Assembly: GCA_036898135.1 (NCBI GenBank)
Contig: CM072525.1
Coordinates: 24,522,887-24,586,886, forward strand
Source: Oncomelania hupensis
Taxonomy: Eukaryota > Mollusca > Gastropoda > Littorinimorpha > Pomatiopsidae
Length of the DNA stretch: 64,000 nt
Direction: 5' to 3'
How positions within the stretch are numbered: the first letter of the stretch is position 1; every line of letters starts with the position of its first letter. This document shows, piece after piece, positions 16,701 to 30,163 of the stretch. The position numbers and the translations under genes are program-made. Below the pieces are notes generated by a model that was not told the DNA's origin, made no database searches, and saw only the letters and a program-made list of their open reading frames with translations.

Positions 16701-19700
16701 CTCGTTAGCTATAAGTGTGCGGTCCCCTCTGCAAAGTGTCCATAGCATCAGACACCTGCAGGGTTCCCATATGCACAATTCAATTCGAATCTTAAGGCTA
16801 AGGTACATCAAACCACATGCATACTGTCTCAGAAACAATAATCTGTTTCTGTAACTATATATCAAGAACATATTATTTATACATGGCAATCAATATACAC
16901 TAAACATACACATATCAAAACTATTAGTGTTATCTTACTTGTAGACTCTGGGACTCGTGAAATCGTCTTTTACGTCTCTAGCACCCTCTTGATGAGATGG
17001 AGATAGACGAACACTGCAGTTTGTTCCTTTGGTCGACCCTCACAGCTTAACAGTTCTTTTGCGACTGATCAGTTGAGATTTGGTCCCCAAAGGTATGCAA
17101 TAGTTCCCAATAGTCTTCTGACCAATCGTTTTTAGCTCTCGTTTTCGTTAATCTCGCATCTACAGAATTATGGTTCTAATTTGAATAGTTCCTCCCCTTC
17201 TCTCTTGTCACTGGGCATGCATAATCACTTTTCAAGTGGAGTATCAGGGATAGAGTGAAGAACAGATGCAATAACGATAAGCGGTGTCTGCCCAATACGG
17301 GTGACATCATCTTGGTAACTTTTGGCTGGGGTGAGCTACTTAGTGTCTCATGGTGCAGTAAGTTAGTTAATCGAAGACAACGCTATGGTTAGTTTTTGAC
17401 TAAAGTATGCTATTTAACATTCTTGGTCGCCAAGTCTGTTGATGGTATCGGTAGCTATCGGCGGTGTGCCTGTTTCAAGGACGTTAATTTGCCATGTGTG
17501 TGCGGCTTGTTAGCTAACTGTTGTATTAATGTCCAGTTTCGTTTCGGTGGTCTCTCTGTTTCGCTAAGCTAATTTCCTACCTGTTTGTCGTCAATATTTC
17601 TGCTGTTACACCCATTCTCAGTCTTTTGTCAATTTCGAACGATGTGGCGCTTTTTAAGCGGTGTCTCGGAGCCTCCAGCAAAAAAAATAAAGTCAGAAGA
17701 AAAAAAACAGCTGAAGAAGGCACACCCAAGCTCCTTCAAGATTTGGAACATTGAGGAGGAGGATGTCGATGATGAATAAATTATACAGTGCTTGTTTTAA
17801 AAAATGAAACAGTGTTGTTCAAATTTATCTTGTTTATTAGCTGCAATAGTTATACAGTTTTAAAAAAATGACCTTGCTTTCAATCAAGGGTCTGGCAACC
17901 TGAGAAATATTTTGGCAACTTCAACTTCCCAGGTTAGGAGCCCGGCTGGCTCCTTAGCCTGGCTTGCTAAATCTCAGCCCTGCCATCCAAGTGCTAACCG
18001 CACTGGACGGTGCTTAACTTGCGACACAGTAGCGAGTGCTCCAACCACTGTGCTATCCGACACCCCACCAAACACAATATAAAAGGAATTTTGTGTCTAT
18101 CTTTAAGTTTAACAGAAGCTGAAATATTGAGTTATTGACAACGAAATTTGTTGCCGAAGTTTGGCTATTTCAATTTGGCATGCTGACAAATGTTAAACAA
18201 ATCACACAGAAGCTTAAATTTTACATCAGTCATTCTCAAAGATATATCATATAGAGAGCCAGCCTTTTTTTTTCAAGACCATTGTAATCATTGATCTGCA
18301 ATAAATAGCTCTTCACACTTGGCTAAAAATGCAAAAATAAGGGTGGCAAATTCTTAAAACATTGAAACTGCAATTTTCGTCTGATCTTAGTAATTCAAAA
18401 TCAAAGGGTACTATTCTAATTTTTCTGAGCTGTTTCTTTTGACATGTAGGTTAACATAATTTTAAGTGTGTAAGTCCCTTTCCTTCCCCCACTTACCTCT
18501 CCATTCGTCCTACCCCCCCCCACCTGAGATGGGCATTCTCCAACCCCACCAGTAAACAGTGTATCTGTGTATACACTGCAATCACTGTGAAAAAAAAGCG
18601 CTCAAAGCACAAGCTGTTTAAAGAACAGACACTTGTTCTTTCTTTTTCTTTTATCAGTTTATAGTCCCCTCTCTTCCTGATAAGGATTTTCAGAGAGGAG
18701 ACTAAAAGACACTTGAAGGCCTGAAGTTTATTAAGTACCCCCAAAACTAACCCATGTACTGCATCCATGCAATCAGAACTTGTCTGAAACCACTGCCCCC
18801 AAGAACTATGCGAGGCAACAGCTTTCATTTCAGTACACCCGTATCATCTGTCGTACTGACCACTGCCAATCATCCTTCTTCCCCCATACCATCCATCAAA
18901 GACTGGAACTCTTTGCCTGATGTAGTGATGAGGTCGACTAGGCTCCATCTGTGAACGCCTTCATTGTGAGGTCCTCTTCGGAGGTGCTAGTTCTCTCAGC
19001 TACTTCAACGTCCTCCCTTATCCCCCCCCCCCTCTCACTGCCCCCAGTACCTCCCCATTCCCTAACCCCTCTCTACTGGACTTAAAATCCTGAATGACAC
19101 AGATCTCCTCAGTACAATCAATTATAGATCGTGGTTGTCTATCAGAAGAAGGAATGTATGAATGGTCCTCTTTCATCACCCTCTGGATTTCCTATTGACA
19201 TCACATGTTATATTTGTTGACCAATGGAATGAGGGGAAACAGACCTTTCTTAACAATGGCCAATGAGTTATGAAGTGTCTCCTTTCAGGGAAAGTGGTCA
19301 AAAATGTCATTTGAAAGTTAAAAATCTTATTTTCTAACAGTTACAAAGCCTGAACATGTTTATAGCAGCGGAAAGCTAACACATTCAATGATTCATCTTC
19401 ATTTCTGGTGTATTTATAATTGGGTAAACAGTGATTTCCCGCAATCCAATTGCTATCAGGTGGCCAGAAATCCGATTTCGGCAAAACTAAAGCGTTCCAA
19501 CCACAAGGCCATACCCCTACACTGATTAAAAAATCATAATAAATCATGCACTTATGATCATACATTAAAAACAAAAACAGCATTGTAAAGACAGAACATT
19601 CTTCTTCACATCACATCAGTCAAAGAAAGCAGTATTTGATGAAAATTGCTAATTTGCTGCAAATTTCGTCTTGTCGCATGCTGTTGGCTGAGGCTGCCGG

Positions 19701-22700
19701 TACATATTATTATGAGTGTGGTTTTAGCTTGAAGTGGACACAAGAGGTAGGAAACTTGTAAAGGTGTTTGTTTTGGGGCAGTGACTGAAGACAGTGAAGT
19801 GGAAATGTTAATTATGCAACACCTTGGGAGTATGAGTACTATAGACTATAGTGAGGTTTAGGAGTAAGTACTAAGTGCTCTGTGCCTGTATTTTTAGACT
19901 TCAGTACTGTTTAACTTGCACCATATCTTCCGTTAGTTTTGACTAAATTTAAATTTCTTTTGTTTCCAGGACTTGATAAACATTGTGTTGTCCAAAACAC
20001 AGCGAAAGACACCTACTGTGATTCACAAGCATTACAACATCGTCAGAATTCGTGGTTTTTACATGCGCAAGATCAAATTTTGCCAGCAGACACTTCATGA
20101 CAAACTGACCACCATCTTGACAGATTTTCCTAACATCACGGTTTGTACCGCTAGTTTTGTTGTGATAAAAAAATTGTGTTATAAAACGTATTTAGTTATA
20201 ATTTATTATTTTTTAAAATGCTTCCCCCCCCCCCCCCCCCAAGTTTGCATTACTTATAATATTTACCTGGTTATAACTTGTTAAAGCTTTTTGTCTCAAA
20301 TTGATTGATTGATTTGTTTGATTAATAATTTATTTTATTAAACTTTTTGAGCAATTTTTTTTTTAATACTTGTATAATAACTACTAAACTAGTAATAATT
20401 TTTAATTCTACAAACTGTTGGCTGTGGATTGTTCCTTGTTTAATTCTAATAATTGCTTATTTATTTTTTTATGTCCTTAGCCAGTGACAATGCATTAAAT
20501 AATGACAAAATATTGTGATTGTTGGTTATTTATCTCTTTCCTTTTCTAGTTTCTTTTTAAATCAAACCTCTAAAATCGATTAATGTTTGTGGTCTGTGGC
20601 CTTCGATTCTAAATTATGATTTTTTTAATTAATTCAGTCCACACCGCCCACCCCTTTCCAACACTCCACAACACCCCCCAGAAAGATAAAAAAAAAAGGC
20701 AACATTAAATAAAACTCCGTAATGTTGTTGCGGTGGGATGGATGACTGTGATCATTGATACCATGGACTCGCGAGTAATGTACCTGACATTGAAATGAAA
20801 GTCATTTAAATCCGTGGCATTAGTTTTTTTTTAATTTGTTTTGTTAATTTTGTTGTATCTTGTTGTTGCAGGAACTGAGCCCTTTCTACGTTGATTTGAT
20901 GTCCATTCTGTATGACAAAGATCACTACAAAGTAGCCCTGGCACAGGTCAATAATGCTCGCCACCTCATTGATGAGTAAGTATGTGGCAAGTCCACTGCA
21001 CTTTGCAATGTTAGAATTATGCCCAGTTTTAACACTAAGAATATAAACCCTGATAGAAGAAAAAAAAGTAGTCTTATAAAGTTATGTGCAGTCAGTTGTG
21101 GATTCTTTCTTTTAAATCATATTTCAGAGTATTTTTGCATGCAAGAAAACAAAATGAAAGTTCGGGTGTGACTCTAGGATGAACACCTAAATACTTTACG
21201 AGTTATGAACCAGTTAGCTGAATAACAGTAACCCTGAGATCAGTCAGAAAACTGAAGAAAGAGACCAGTATTGATTTCGTTTATACATTACAATAAAAAT
21301 AAAATATTTTCTTGTTATTAATTCAAGTTGCTTTCTTCTAAAACACAGTTTTACAACACACATGGCTTTCATATGTGAATGGCTCATTTTCTGTTCTTAG
21401 GTTATGATGTCCATACTTAGTGTGTAGGATTTGTTAGTTATTCTGTACATTATTGCCTGTACAAAGTAATATAAATGTATAAACGTTAAATATATGTGCT
21501 GCCACAAACGTTTACTAACAATGATAAATGTATGTTTGACAGACTTGCGAAGGACCACGTGCGCTTGATGAAATTTGGTGATACAATGTTCAGATGCAAA
21601 CAGTTAAAACGAATGGCTTTTGGAAAGTAAGTTTTCCTTCGTTTCAAGTGAAAAGGATTATGTAAAAGAAATGCATTCACCTTTCATTCTTTGACTTCAT
21701 TGTAGTTGATATATATATATATATGTTGTGCCCATATCATGTACTTGCCCATTATGCGTAATCGGCAGGGAAATTGTCGACTTTGCAAAATCGGCACAGA
21801 CTTGCTCAATATGTGATATCAGCAAGGCTATTACTTTGCATTTTAATGCCACCGTTTCATTTTATTTTTTCTGGGCACTCAATTTCATGTTAAATATTGC
21901 AAGTTTCATAAGGAGCATGTGAGGCATATGGGCTTTGCTTTTCTAGTTACATGCTTTTATCAAAAGTCGATTCAACCTTGATGCTTGAATCTTAATATGC
22001 GTAACTAAGATTCTTTTATCCACGCAGCCTCAGCAACAAGGGAGGAGTTGTCGTATAAGGTTTTCTAACTTTATTCAGCTAACATCAACAACTGCATACA
22101 AGATCGCTTTCCAAAAGTCACTACAAAGATCATCTTTTCAAGTGACCGTACATCACTTCTATATCCTCTCTGCAATCAAGAAGAAATCTGAACATTCCAG
22201 CATGACGCAATAACACCCCCTCGAAATAAAACTCATCACTGGAACAACGCACTGTCATAGAACATTCTTTAGGTTAGAAGAATCACTTAGCTAGAAGCTT
22301 CGATTGATAATAAACAAGTAATTCCAGAAATTTCTCAACAACATCAATCAGCGAAAATTGTCAACAATATACAAAGCTTCTTCTAGTGACAGTGTAAAAT
22401 CAAATCAAAGGTAAATACACGCTATTATTGCATGCTTTGCAACAGAAAACAATCAAAACTATCGTGAGCATCTCAAACGTAACATAATTATTAGCTGTAA
22501 TTTATTGATTGGATTTGTTTAGGATGGTGAAAATTGTCAAGCGGCTGGGCCCCAACCTGCAATACTTGGAAGAAGTTCGACAACATTCGTCCCGTCTGCC
22601 ATCCATTGATCCAAATGCTCGCACACTTTTGCTCTGCGGTTTTCCTAACGTGGGCAAATCTAGCTTCATCAATAAGATTACCAGAGCAGATGTAGAAGTT

Positions 22701-25700
22701 CAGCCGTACGCTTTCACAACCAAAAACCTGTATGTTGGACACACAGACTTCAAGTTCATCAGATATCAGGTAAATGTTTATTTCTTTATAACTTGTTTTA
22801 TATTGCAGACATGCCTACCCGTACGGAATTTCCGTATTTTTTCCGGAAATTTGAAAAACTCGGCAAGCGCTATGGAAAATACGGATATTTGTTTTACGGT
22901 ACGGAAATTTAAAAAAATGATAAAGAAAAAAAATCGAAATCGTTGGCCTGTGGTAATGCACCGCATGACCTTTTTCCGAAGGTTTAATGCCGCAATGCGC
23001 AGTCGCAGTGGAGACCTGTGACATCGAAGTTTCCGGTAGAGGCACTGAAGTTTGCCGAACCCATTTTTGCACAGTCGCAGCACTGACCTGTATTCTAAGA
23101 ATTAAGTATTCTAAGTATTAGAATATAGGTCAGTGGTCGCAGTAAAGATCGGTGCTCGTGAGACAGAATTTAAAACATGGCGTTCAAACGAATGGCTAAG
23201 CAATGTGATTGTGAATTTGAATCTTCAAAAAAAAAAAAACGCGCAAGGGGCAGACATTTCTTGCCTTGTATTCGGAAAAGTGTCCTTTCGTTATTTGCGG
23301 CAGCACTGACTCAAAAGTACGATTTGTGCCAACCAGTTTGGCATCTCCGCCGGTGATATGAACGACATCAAGCGGCACGCGGAAGGCCCACAGTATATGA
23401 AGAATTACGAGGCTTTGGAGAAGAAAAAGAACATTGTGGCAGCAAATCAATCTATCACTGGATTCTTCGCATAATTATAATATCAAAAAGGATGAGTGCA
23501 AAAACAATAGGTAGTAAAAGTAAATACTGAAATCGTAATAGTAATACTGAAATTTGAAAAAGCTAATACGGAAACTTCAAATTGAGGGTAGGCATGTCTG
23601 ATATTGGTAATATTTTGTGCTGCTGAAATGTACATTTCTATGTAATCATCATAGACAGTTAAGTCTCAGTCATTTCAAAAACAGGTAAAAATATATTCAA
23701 AGATATTGGTCAGTGATCAGTCTCAGGCTGTAGAATTTGCTGTCCAACTGTGATGGTCAAGATTTCATGGGGAGGGTTCAGGGAGAAGGGTTGAAGGATT
23801 AAAGATGATTGGTAAAAGAAAATACTGTTTTAAAGCTATTATTGCACAGTGCTACGTGATGGTTTATTAAAGCTAACTGTTATGTGATACATGGATCTTT
23901 CAAAAGCTGTTATGAAGTGACAGTCTTTTAGGACAATACTCTGAACATGATATTATCTTCATGGACTTGTTTATACAGCTGGACATTGAACTGGGTTGGA
24001 CTGGATTTTCCTGTGAGTCATTCATTCAGGAATATTTTTCAGGGATCAGTTTATGAATTCAAAGATTCACCAAGATCATGTTGCAGCACGGAAAATGGCT
24101 GCTTAATTTTGCTTTCTGAATCTTTGAATAGGTTTTAAGTATTGAAAAGGCAGAGGTTGTACTATTTAATGATTAAGGCTGGTGATAAAGATATTTTTTA
24201 ATAACATTGCACTTCTGTTTAGGTGGTGGACACCCCAGGACTCCTTGACCACCCTTGTGATGAGATGAACACAATCGAAATGCAGTCGCTGACAGCACTG
24301 ACACACTTGCGTGCCTTGATCATTTTTATCATGGACCTCAGCGAGCAGTGTGAGAAAACCATTGAGGAACAGGTAAGGAAATTTAAAACATTTCGGTTAG
24401 AAAGGTACAATGTATGCTTTACTCTTGTGGTAGTAGGAAGAGTATAGCTTTAAATGCAGTGATATTAGCCCAAGAGCATTCACTGTGTTGGAGTGACTAC
24501 CAGGTGTTGGGAGTGGAGCTAATCTCCTTTTGGCCTCCAGCACTGGTATATTAATAATATTCACAAAAGATGTGTTTATGCTATTAATTCAGCTGGATTC
24601 AGTTACGCATTGTTTGTATTGTTTGGTTGATGATTTGCAATAGACATTTTATAGTTTCGGTGGTTAATTTTCAAACTTTGTTTTTTTTTATAGTAGCGAT
24701 TTGTTTTGCTTCTGGTTTTTTCGTTTACTCGGTTGTTACTTCTGTTGTCATGTGTTTTTAACCTGATTTTTGATAATGATGCACGAGTTATTTGACAAGT
24801 GGACTACAACCCTGGCAGAAATGGCCAAATGGTCTAAGGCGGGACTAACTTGCCTTGTCCACAGGCCAGAAACCAATGGCGCCTGACAGGTGTGGAATCG
24901 ATCCAGCATCTGGGCGTTATGTTTCTCAGAATATTATTTACTTTCGACTCGGGCAACGTCTCGGGGAGGTTTCCCAGGTTCTGCGGTTTGCTCCCCTAGC
25001 AAAATTTTAATGTAAAAAACCCACATCTGATATTAGGTAGGTTGGGTTTGGGCGCACCACAGGCTGTGTCTACGCCTTCCCCAGGAGAGGCGGCCCAGAA
25101 TTTCCCAATAAAAATGGAAAATAAAGCGTTACCCTTTAAAAAAAAAAAGAGCAAAACAAACAAGAACCATGTAAGGTAACTTTTGACCATTGATCTTGTA
25201 CACAATCTAATTGTAGCATTGGTTTGTATATGTATGTCTGCTTTTGTACACAATTTAATGTTAGCACTGGTTTGTGTAAGTATGTCTGTCTGGCTGTGTT
25301 TTTTAGATGCAGATTAGGTTTGTATGGTTGTGTGTATCTCTGTCTGCTTCTATATAGATTCAGATTTGCTCACATTTGTATGTTCTGCCTTTCAGGTGAG
25401 TTTGTTCCACAACCTGAAGAAGATGGTGTTCAAGAACAAACCAGTGTTGGTGGTCTGTAATAAGACCGACGTAGTCTCTCTCAATGATCTTCCTGAGGAC
25501 AAGCAGGTAAGCCTAGGGGACAAAGGTATTGGCTCTTCAAAACTGAATCTTCCTTCTCCTCCTCTTCCTTCTCTTTCTTCTCCTCTTCCTTCTCCTCCTC
25601 TTCCTTCTTCCTCCTCCAGGGTTTGTACGGTCCTTGAAATTCCTTGAAAATCCTTGAGCTCTTGAGCTAAAAAAGCGCTGTATAAGAATGATAACATAAT

Positions 25701-28700
25701 TAAATGTGTAGACAAAAAAGGCTGGAAAAGCTGGCTTATGGAGTCAAAATGGAACAAACATGGCGCATTTCTAGGCAAAGGGAGCACTGAGATTAACTCA
25801 TTGCTGGCGATGTGCGTCACACAGGATGCGTGATTTGTTTGTATGGTTGCCAGCTGAGCACATCTTAAAAAGATCGTTAGAATGTCCGTTATAAGGAACC
25901 CAACTACTAAAGGGAGAGTACAATTGGAAGCAAGATTAATAACGCCTAATTGATTTGTTACCTCCCTTTAAATGTAAACCTGAGTATTTTGACTGTGAGA
26001 GTATGGTATGCACTGGGCTCTCGCCTTTTCATGTGGAAGTGACGTTGCATAAGCTAAATTTAGTACGGCGCGTGTAGGGAATTCCCGCTAGGCCTATATC
26101 GACTTCCAGCGCTTACGGCTAATACGGCATACTTGATGTCAACAATCTACATGGAAACAGTTACGATGGAACAGTTACAGTCAGTCACCTCACACAATCA
26201 ATTTGTTGTTTTCATTTTGTCTTCTATTGACATACTGTTTTATGGTTATTTATTTGGCTAGTCTTCTGTCAGATTGCTCAGAATTAACACTACACTCAGT
26301 CTATATTGTATACTCGTACATTGCTGACCTTTGTTTTTTCTTTCTCTTCATGTGATTTCGCACTTGCATTTGTGAAAACTTGAATCAATATAGGGAGAAC
26401 AAACAGGCTGTAATAGAATTGTTTTGAATTTTCTTTGTTAATGTTACTGTTTTTTTGTTGTTGTTTTTTAATCTCATCATCACTGACTATTTAGGTAGTT
26501 TTGGTATCATGTAGCAGTACTGTGTGGTCCTCGACATCTCATACAGCAGTACTCTATATATGGTCTTCGCCATCTCATGTTCTGATGTAGCATCTTGTAT
26601 GGTCCTCATTATCGCCTGTAGACGTCCTGTTAGGTCCTCACCATCTCATGTTGCAGTCCTGTATAGTCCTCGCCATTTTATGTAGTAGACTAGAATGGTC
26701 CTCGCAAATTTATATAGTACACTAGTATGGTCCTCACCATTTTTTGTAGTAGACTTTATGGTCCTCGCCATTTCATGCAGCAGTCCTGTATGGTCCTCGC
26801 CATATAATAATAATAATAATAATAAATGTAGATTTATATAGCGCCGCATCACAGCCACAAGTGGCTGTGCTCTCCGCGCTTGACACATTCATACACCATT
26901 TATACTACATAACAACAGTAGGTATATAAAGTCTAAATAAATTCACTAAAAATGTACAACATAATGTTAAAAAGATTCAATAAAAACATTACATTGAAAC
27001 ACAAAAAAGGCAACTAAAACTATTATTAACTTGTAAAAGGCAACCAACACTTATAACAATTATAAAAAGCGAACACCATTAAAAAGCGAACACCATTGCC
27101 CGTGCCTGGAGCGCCACGACATGTGTGCATACTAGACTGATGATGAGATTAATTCATGTGTGTTATTGAGAAGGAGCTATAGAAGGTGTTTATGGAAAAG
27201 ATATGTTTTGAGTTGTCGTTTAAACGCTTGTTGTGTTTGCGCATGGCGGATATTGTGTGAAAGGGAATTCCATTGAGTGGATGCACAGAAAGCAAAGGTG
27301 CGTTCTCCATAGGTTTTTGTTTTGACAAGTGGGATGATGAAGGTGCGTTGGTCTGATGCGGAACGGAGCTGTCTGCGTGGTACGTAGGGTATGAGCATGT
27401 CAGAAAAGTATGCAGGGGAAGTGCCGGAGAAAAAGTTGAAGCAGAGTGTGGAAATTTTATATTATATACGTGCAGATATGGGCAACCAGTGCAAGGAACG
27501 TAGTAGGGGAGTGACATGATCTCTTCTGCAAGCCTTGAGAACAAGGCGTGCAGCTGCATTTTGTACTTTTTGAAGTTTGTAGAGAAGATCTTGGGAGCAG
27601 CCTGCAAGAAGAGAATTGCAGTAATCCAGTTTTGAAAGAACAAAAGAGCAAACTAAGATGATCGTGGTTTGTTGTGAAAGACAAGAGCGAATAGAACTGA
27701 TTTTGCGAAGTTCAAAATATGCAGATTTACATGTGTTGGAGATGTGAGTGTCAAGAGATGTGTCAGATGTCATAATGAATCCTAGGTTACGAGCAGAGGT
27801 GCTGAAAGGAACGTCGGAATTGCCAATTTGTATTGAGTGTGGTTCACCATCTGAAAGAATTGTGCTCTTTTTCTTTATAAACATTGCTTCAGTCTTGTCA
27901 TCGTTCAAGCATAGTTTATTTTCTATCATCCATGACTTGATATCAGACGCACAGGTCTGAATGCCTTGGACAGTGGTTGTGACTTCAGAAGGAGGACAGG
28001 ATTTTTGAAGCTGCGTGTCGTCAGCATATGATTGAGTAGAAATAGAATGAGATTGGATCAGAGACAACAAAGGTTTGGTGTACAAAATGAAAAGAATGGG
28101 GCCTAAAACAGATCCTTGGGGAACACCATAAGAAAGAGTTGCAGGTGCGGACAACTGGCCATCGACTAGCACGGTCTGGGTCCGACCAATCAGGTAAGAC
28201 TCAAACCATGCCAGCGCTGACCCAGAGATGCCGTACAGGTTTTGGAGGCGTTGAAGAAGCGTGATATGATCGATCGTATCAAACGCTGCTGAGAGATCAA
28301 GGAGAGTGAGGAAGGACACGTCACCACTATCCAAGGCATACAGAATGTCATTCATAATCTTGAGCAGTGCGGTTTCAGTGCTGTGAGAAGGCCTATAGGC
28401 AGACTGAGTGTGTGGAATAAGATCGTGATGGGTCAGATAGGAAAGAAGTTGTTTCAAGGCAAGCTTTTCGAGTACTTTGGACAAGAAACTGAGGTTTGAG
28501 ACTGGCCTATAACTCTTGAGCGTGTTGGAATCTAATGAGGGTTTCTTCAAGAGTGGTTTGACTATGGCAGTTTTGAACAGGGAGGGGAAAACACCAGACG
28601 TTAAACTGTGGTTGAGAATGTGAGTGATTGAGGGCAGCAGCATGTCAAGGCATTCCACGAGCAATGGCGTAGGCATGGGGTCCAACGGACAGGTTGTTGG

Positions 28701-30132
28701 CTTGGACATGAGAACAGTCTTCTTCACTTCTTCTTCACATATCATGTAGGAGTCTTGTATAGTCCTCACCATTTCATGTAGTAGACTTTATGGTCCTCGC
28801 CATTTCATGCAGCAGTCCTGTATGGTCCTTGCCATATCATGTAGTAGACTAGTATGGTCCTCGCCATTTCATGTAGGAGACTAGTATAGTCCTCGCCATT
28901 TCATGTAGTAGACTAGTATGGTCCTTACCATTTCATGTAGTAGACTTGTATGGTCCTCACCATTTCATGTAGTAGACTAGTATGGTCCTCGCCATTTCAT
29001 GTAGGAGACTAGTATAGTCCTCGCCATTTCATGTAGTAGACTAGTATGGTCCTCGCCATTTCATGTAGGAGACTAGTATGGTCCTCGCCATTTCATGTAG
29101 TAGACTAGTATGGTCCTCGCCATTTCATGTAGCAGTCCTGTATGGTCCTTACCATTGCATGTAGTAGACTTGTATGGTCCTCAGCATTTCATGTAGTAGA
29201 CTAGTATGGTCCTCGCCATTTCATGTAGGAGACTAGTATGGTCCTTGCCATTTCATGTAGTAGACTAGTATGGTCCTCGCCATTTCATGTAGGAGACTAG
29301 TATGGTCCTCGCCATTTCATGTAGTAGACTAGTATGGTCCTCGCCATTTCATGTAGCAGTCCTGTATGGTCCTCACCATTTCATGTAGGAGACAAGTATA
29401 TGGTCCTCACCATTACATGTAGTAGACTTGTATGGTCCTCGCCATTTCATGTAGTACACTAGTATGGTCCTCGCCATTCCATGTAGGAGACTAGTATGGT
29501 CCTCACCATTACATGTAGTAGACTTGTATGGTCCTCTCCATTTCATGTAGTACACTAGTATGGTCCTCGCCATTTCATGTAGTACACTAGTATGGTCCTC
29601 ACCATTTGATGTAGTAGACTAGTATGGTCCTCGCCATTTCATGTAGTAGACTAGTATGGTCCTCACCATTTCATGTAGTAGACTAGTATGGTCCTCACCA
29701 TTTCATGTAGTAGACTGGTATGGTCCTCGCCATTTCATGTAGTAGACTAGTATGGTCCTCACCATTTCATGTAGGAGACTAGTATGGCCCTTGCCATTTT
29801 ATGCATCAGAGTTGTGCTGTCACTGATTGATTAACATGTTTATTTCAATTTTGAAACTGTATGATTAGGTGTATTGATAGTAATAATACAACCAATTTTA
29901 ATTAATTATTTTATAGAATGTAATTAATTTAATAAATTAAAATTTAAATAAGAAACAAAGAAAACTGAAAAAATAAACCTTTCTTAGCCTTCTTGTGTCT
30001 TTAATTTTTTTGTAGACTTAATCACTGTTTATGTGTGTTTTGTGTGTGTTGACTTGTTGCGTGTGCTTGGTTGTAATAAAAAGAAACGAGTATCCTTTTC
30101 CCCAAAGAACAAAAACAAAACAAAACACTAAA

Positions 30133-30163
<31 letters not shown>

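Larger units (their letters stand above)
6304..17610 (-). mobile_element. Complete Gmr1-like LTR retrotransposon (gypsy-1), 11.3 kb
   Basis: Full element in antisense to NOG1: 5' LTR 17610-16031, primer site 16028-16011, gag 15658-14975, gag/PR/INT/RT/RNase H ORF 15062-11256, a 3.4 kb 3' region, and 3' LTR 7881-6304. LTRs start TGTAACAG and end in CA. Flanking bases ctcat (6299-6303) and cccat (17611-17615) look like a 5-bp target duplication with one change. RT, RNase H and integrase are all of Ty3/gypsy type, yet integrase precedes RT. That order is copia-like and, within Ty3/gypsy elements, known from the Gmr1 group. The LTR pair differs at roughly seven positions plus one 2-bp indel, so the insertion is young. 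Confidence 0.9.

Noticed and set aside
17936..18066. A 5S rRNA gene
   Set aside because: Only box A and box C blocks are present; the flanking 5S sequence is missing and a tRNA-like head precedes.
26646..26888. ORFs with [18 protein letters not shown] repeats over the minisatellite (also 29373-29573)
   Set aside because: The periodicity comes from the 32-bp DNA repeat, and no start context or domain is present.
26506..29807. A CRISPR-like array
   Set aside because: Units are contiguous with no unique spacers, and the context is eukaryotic.
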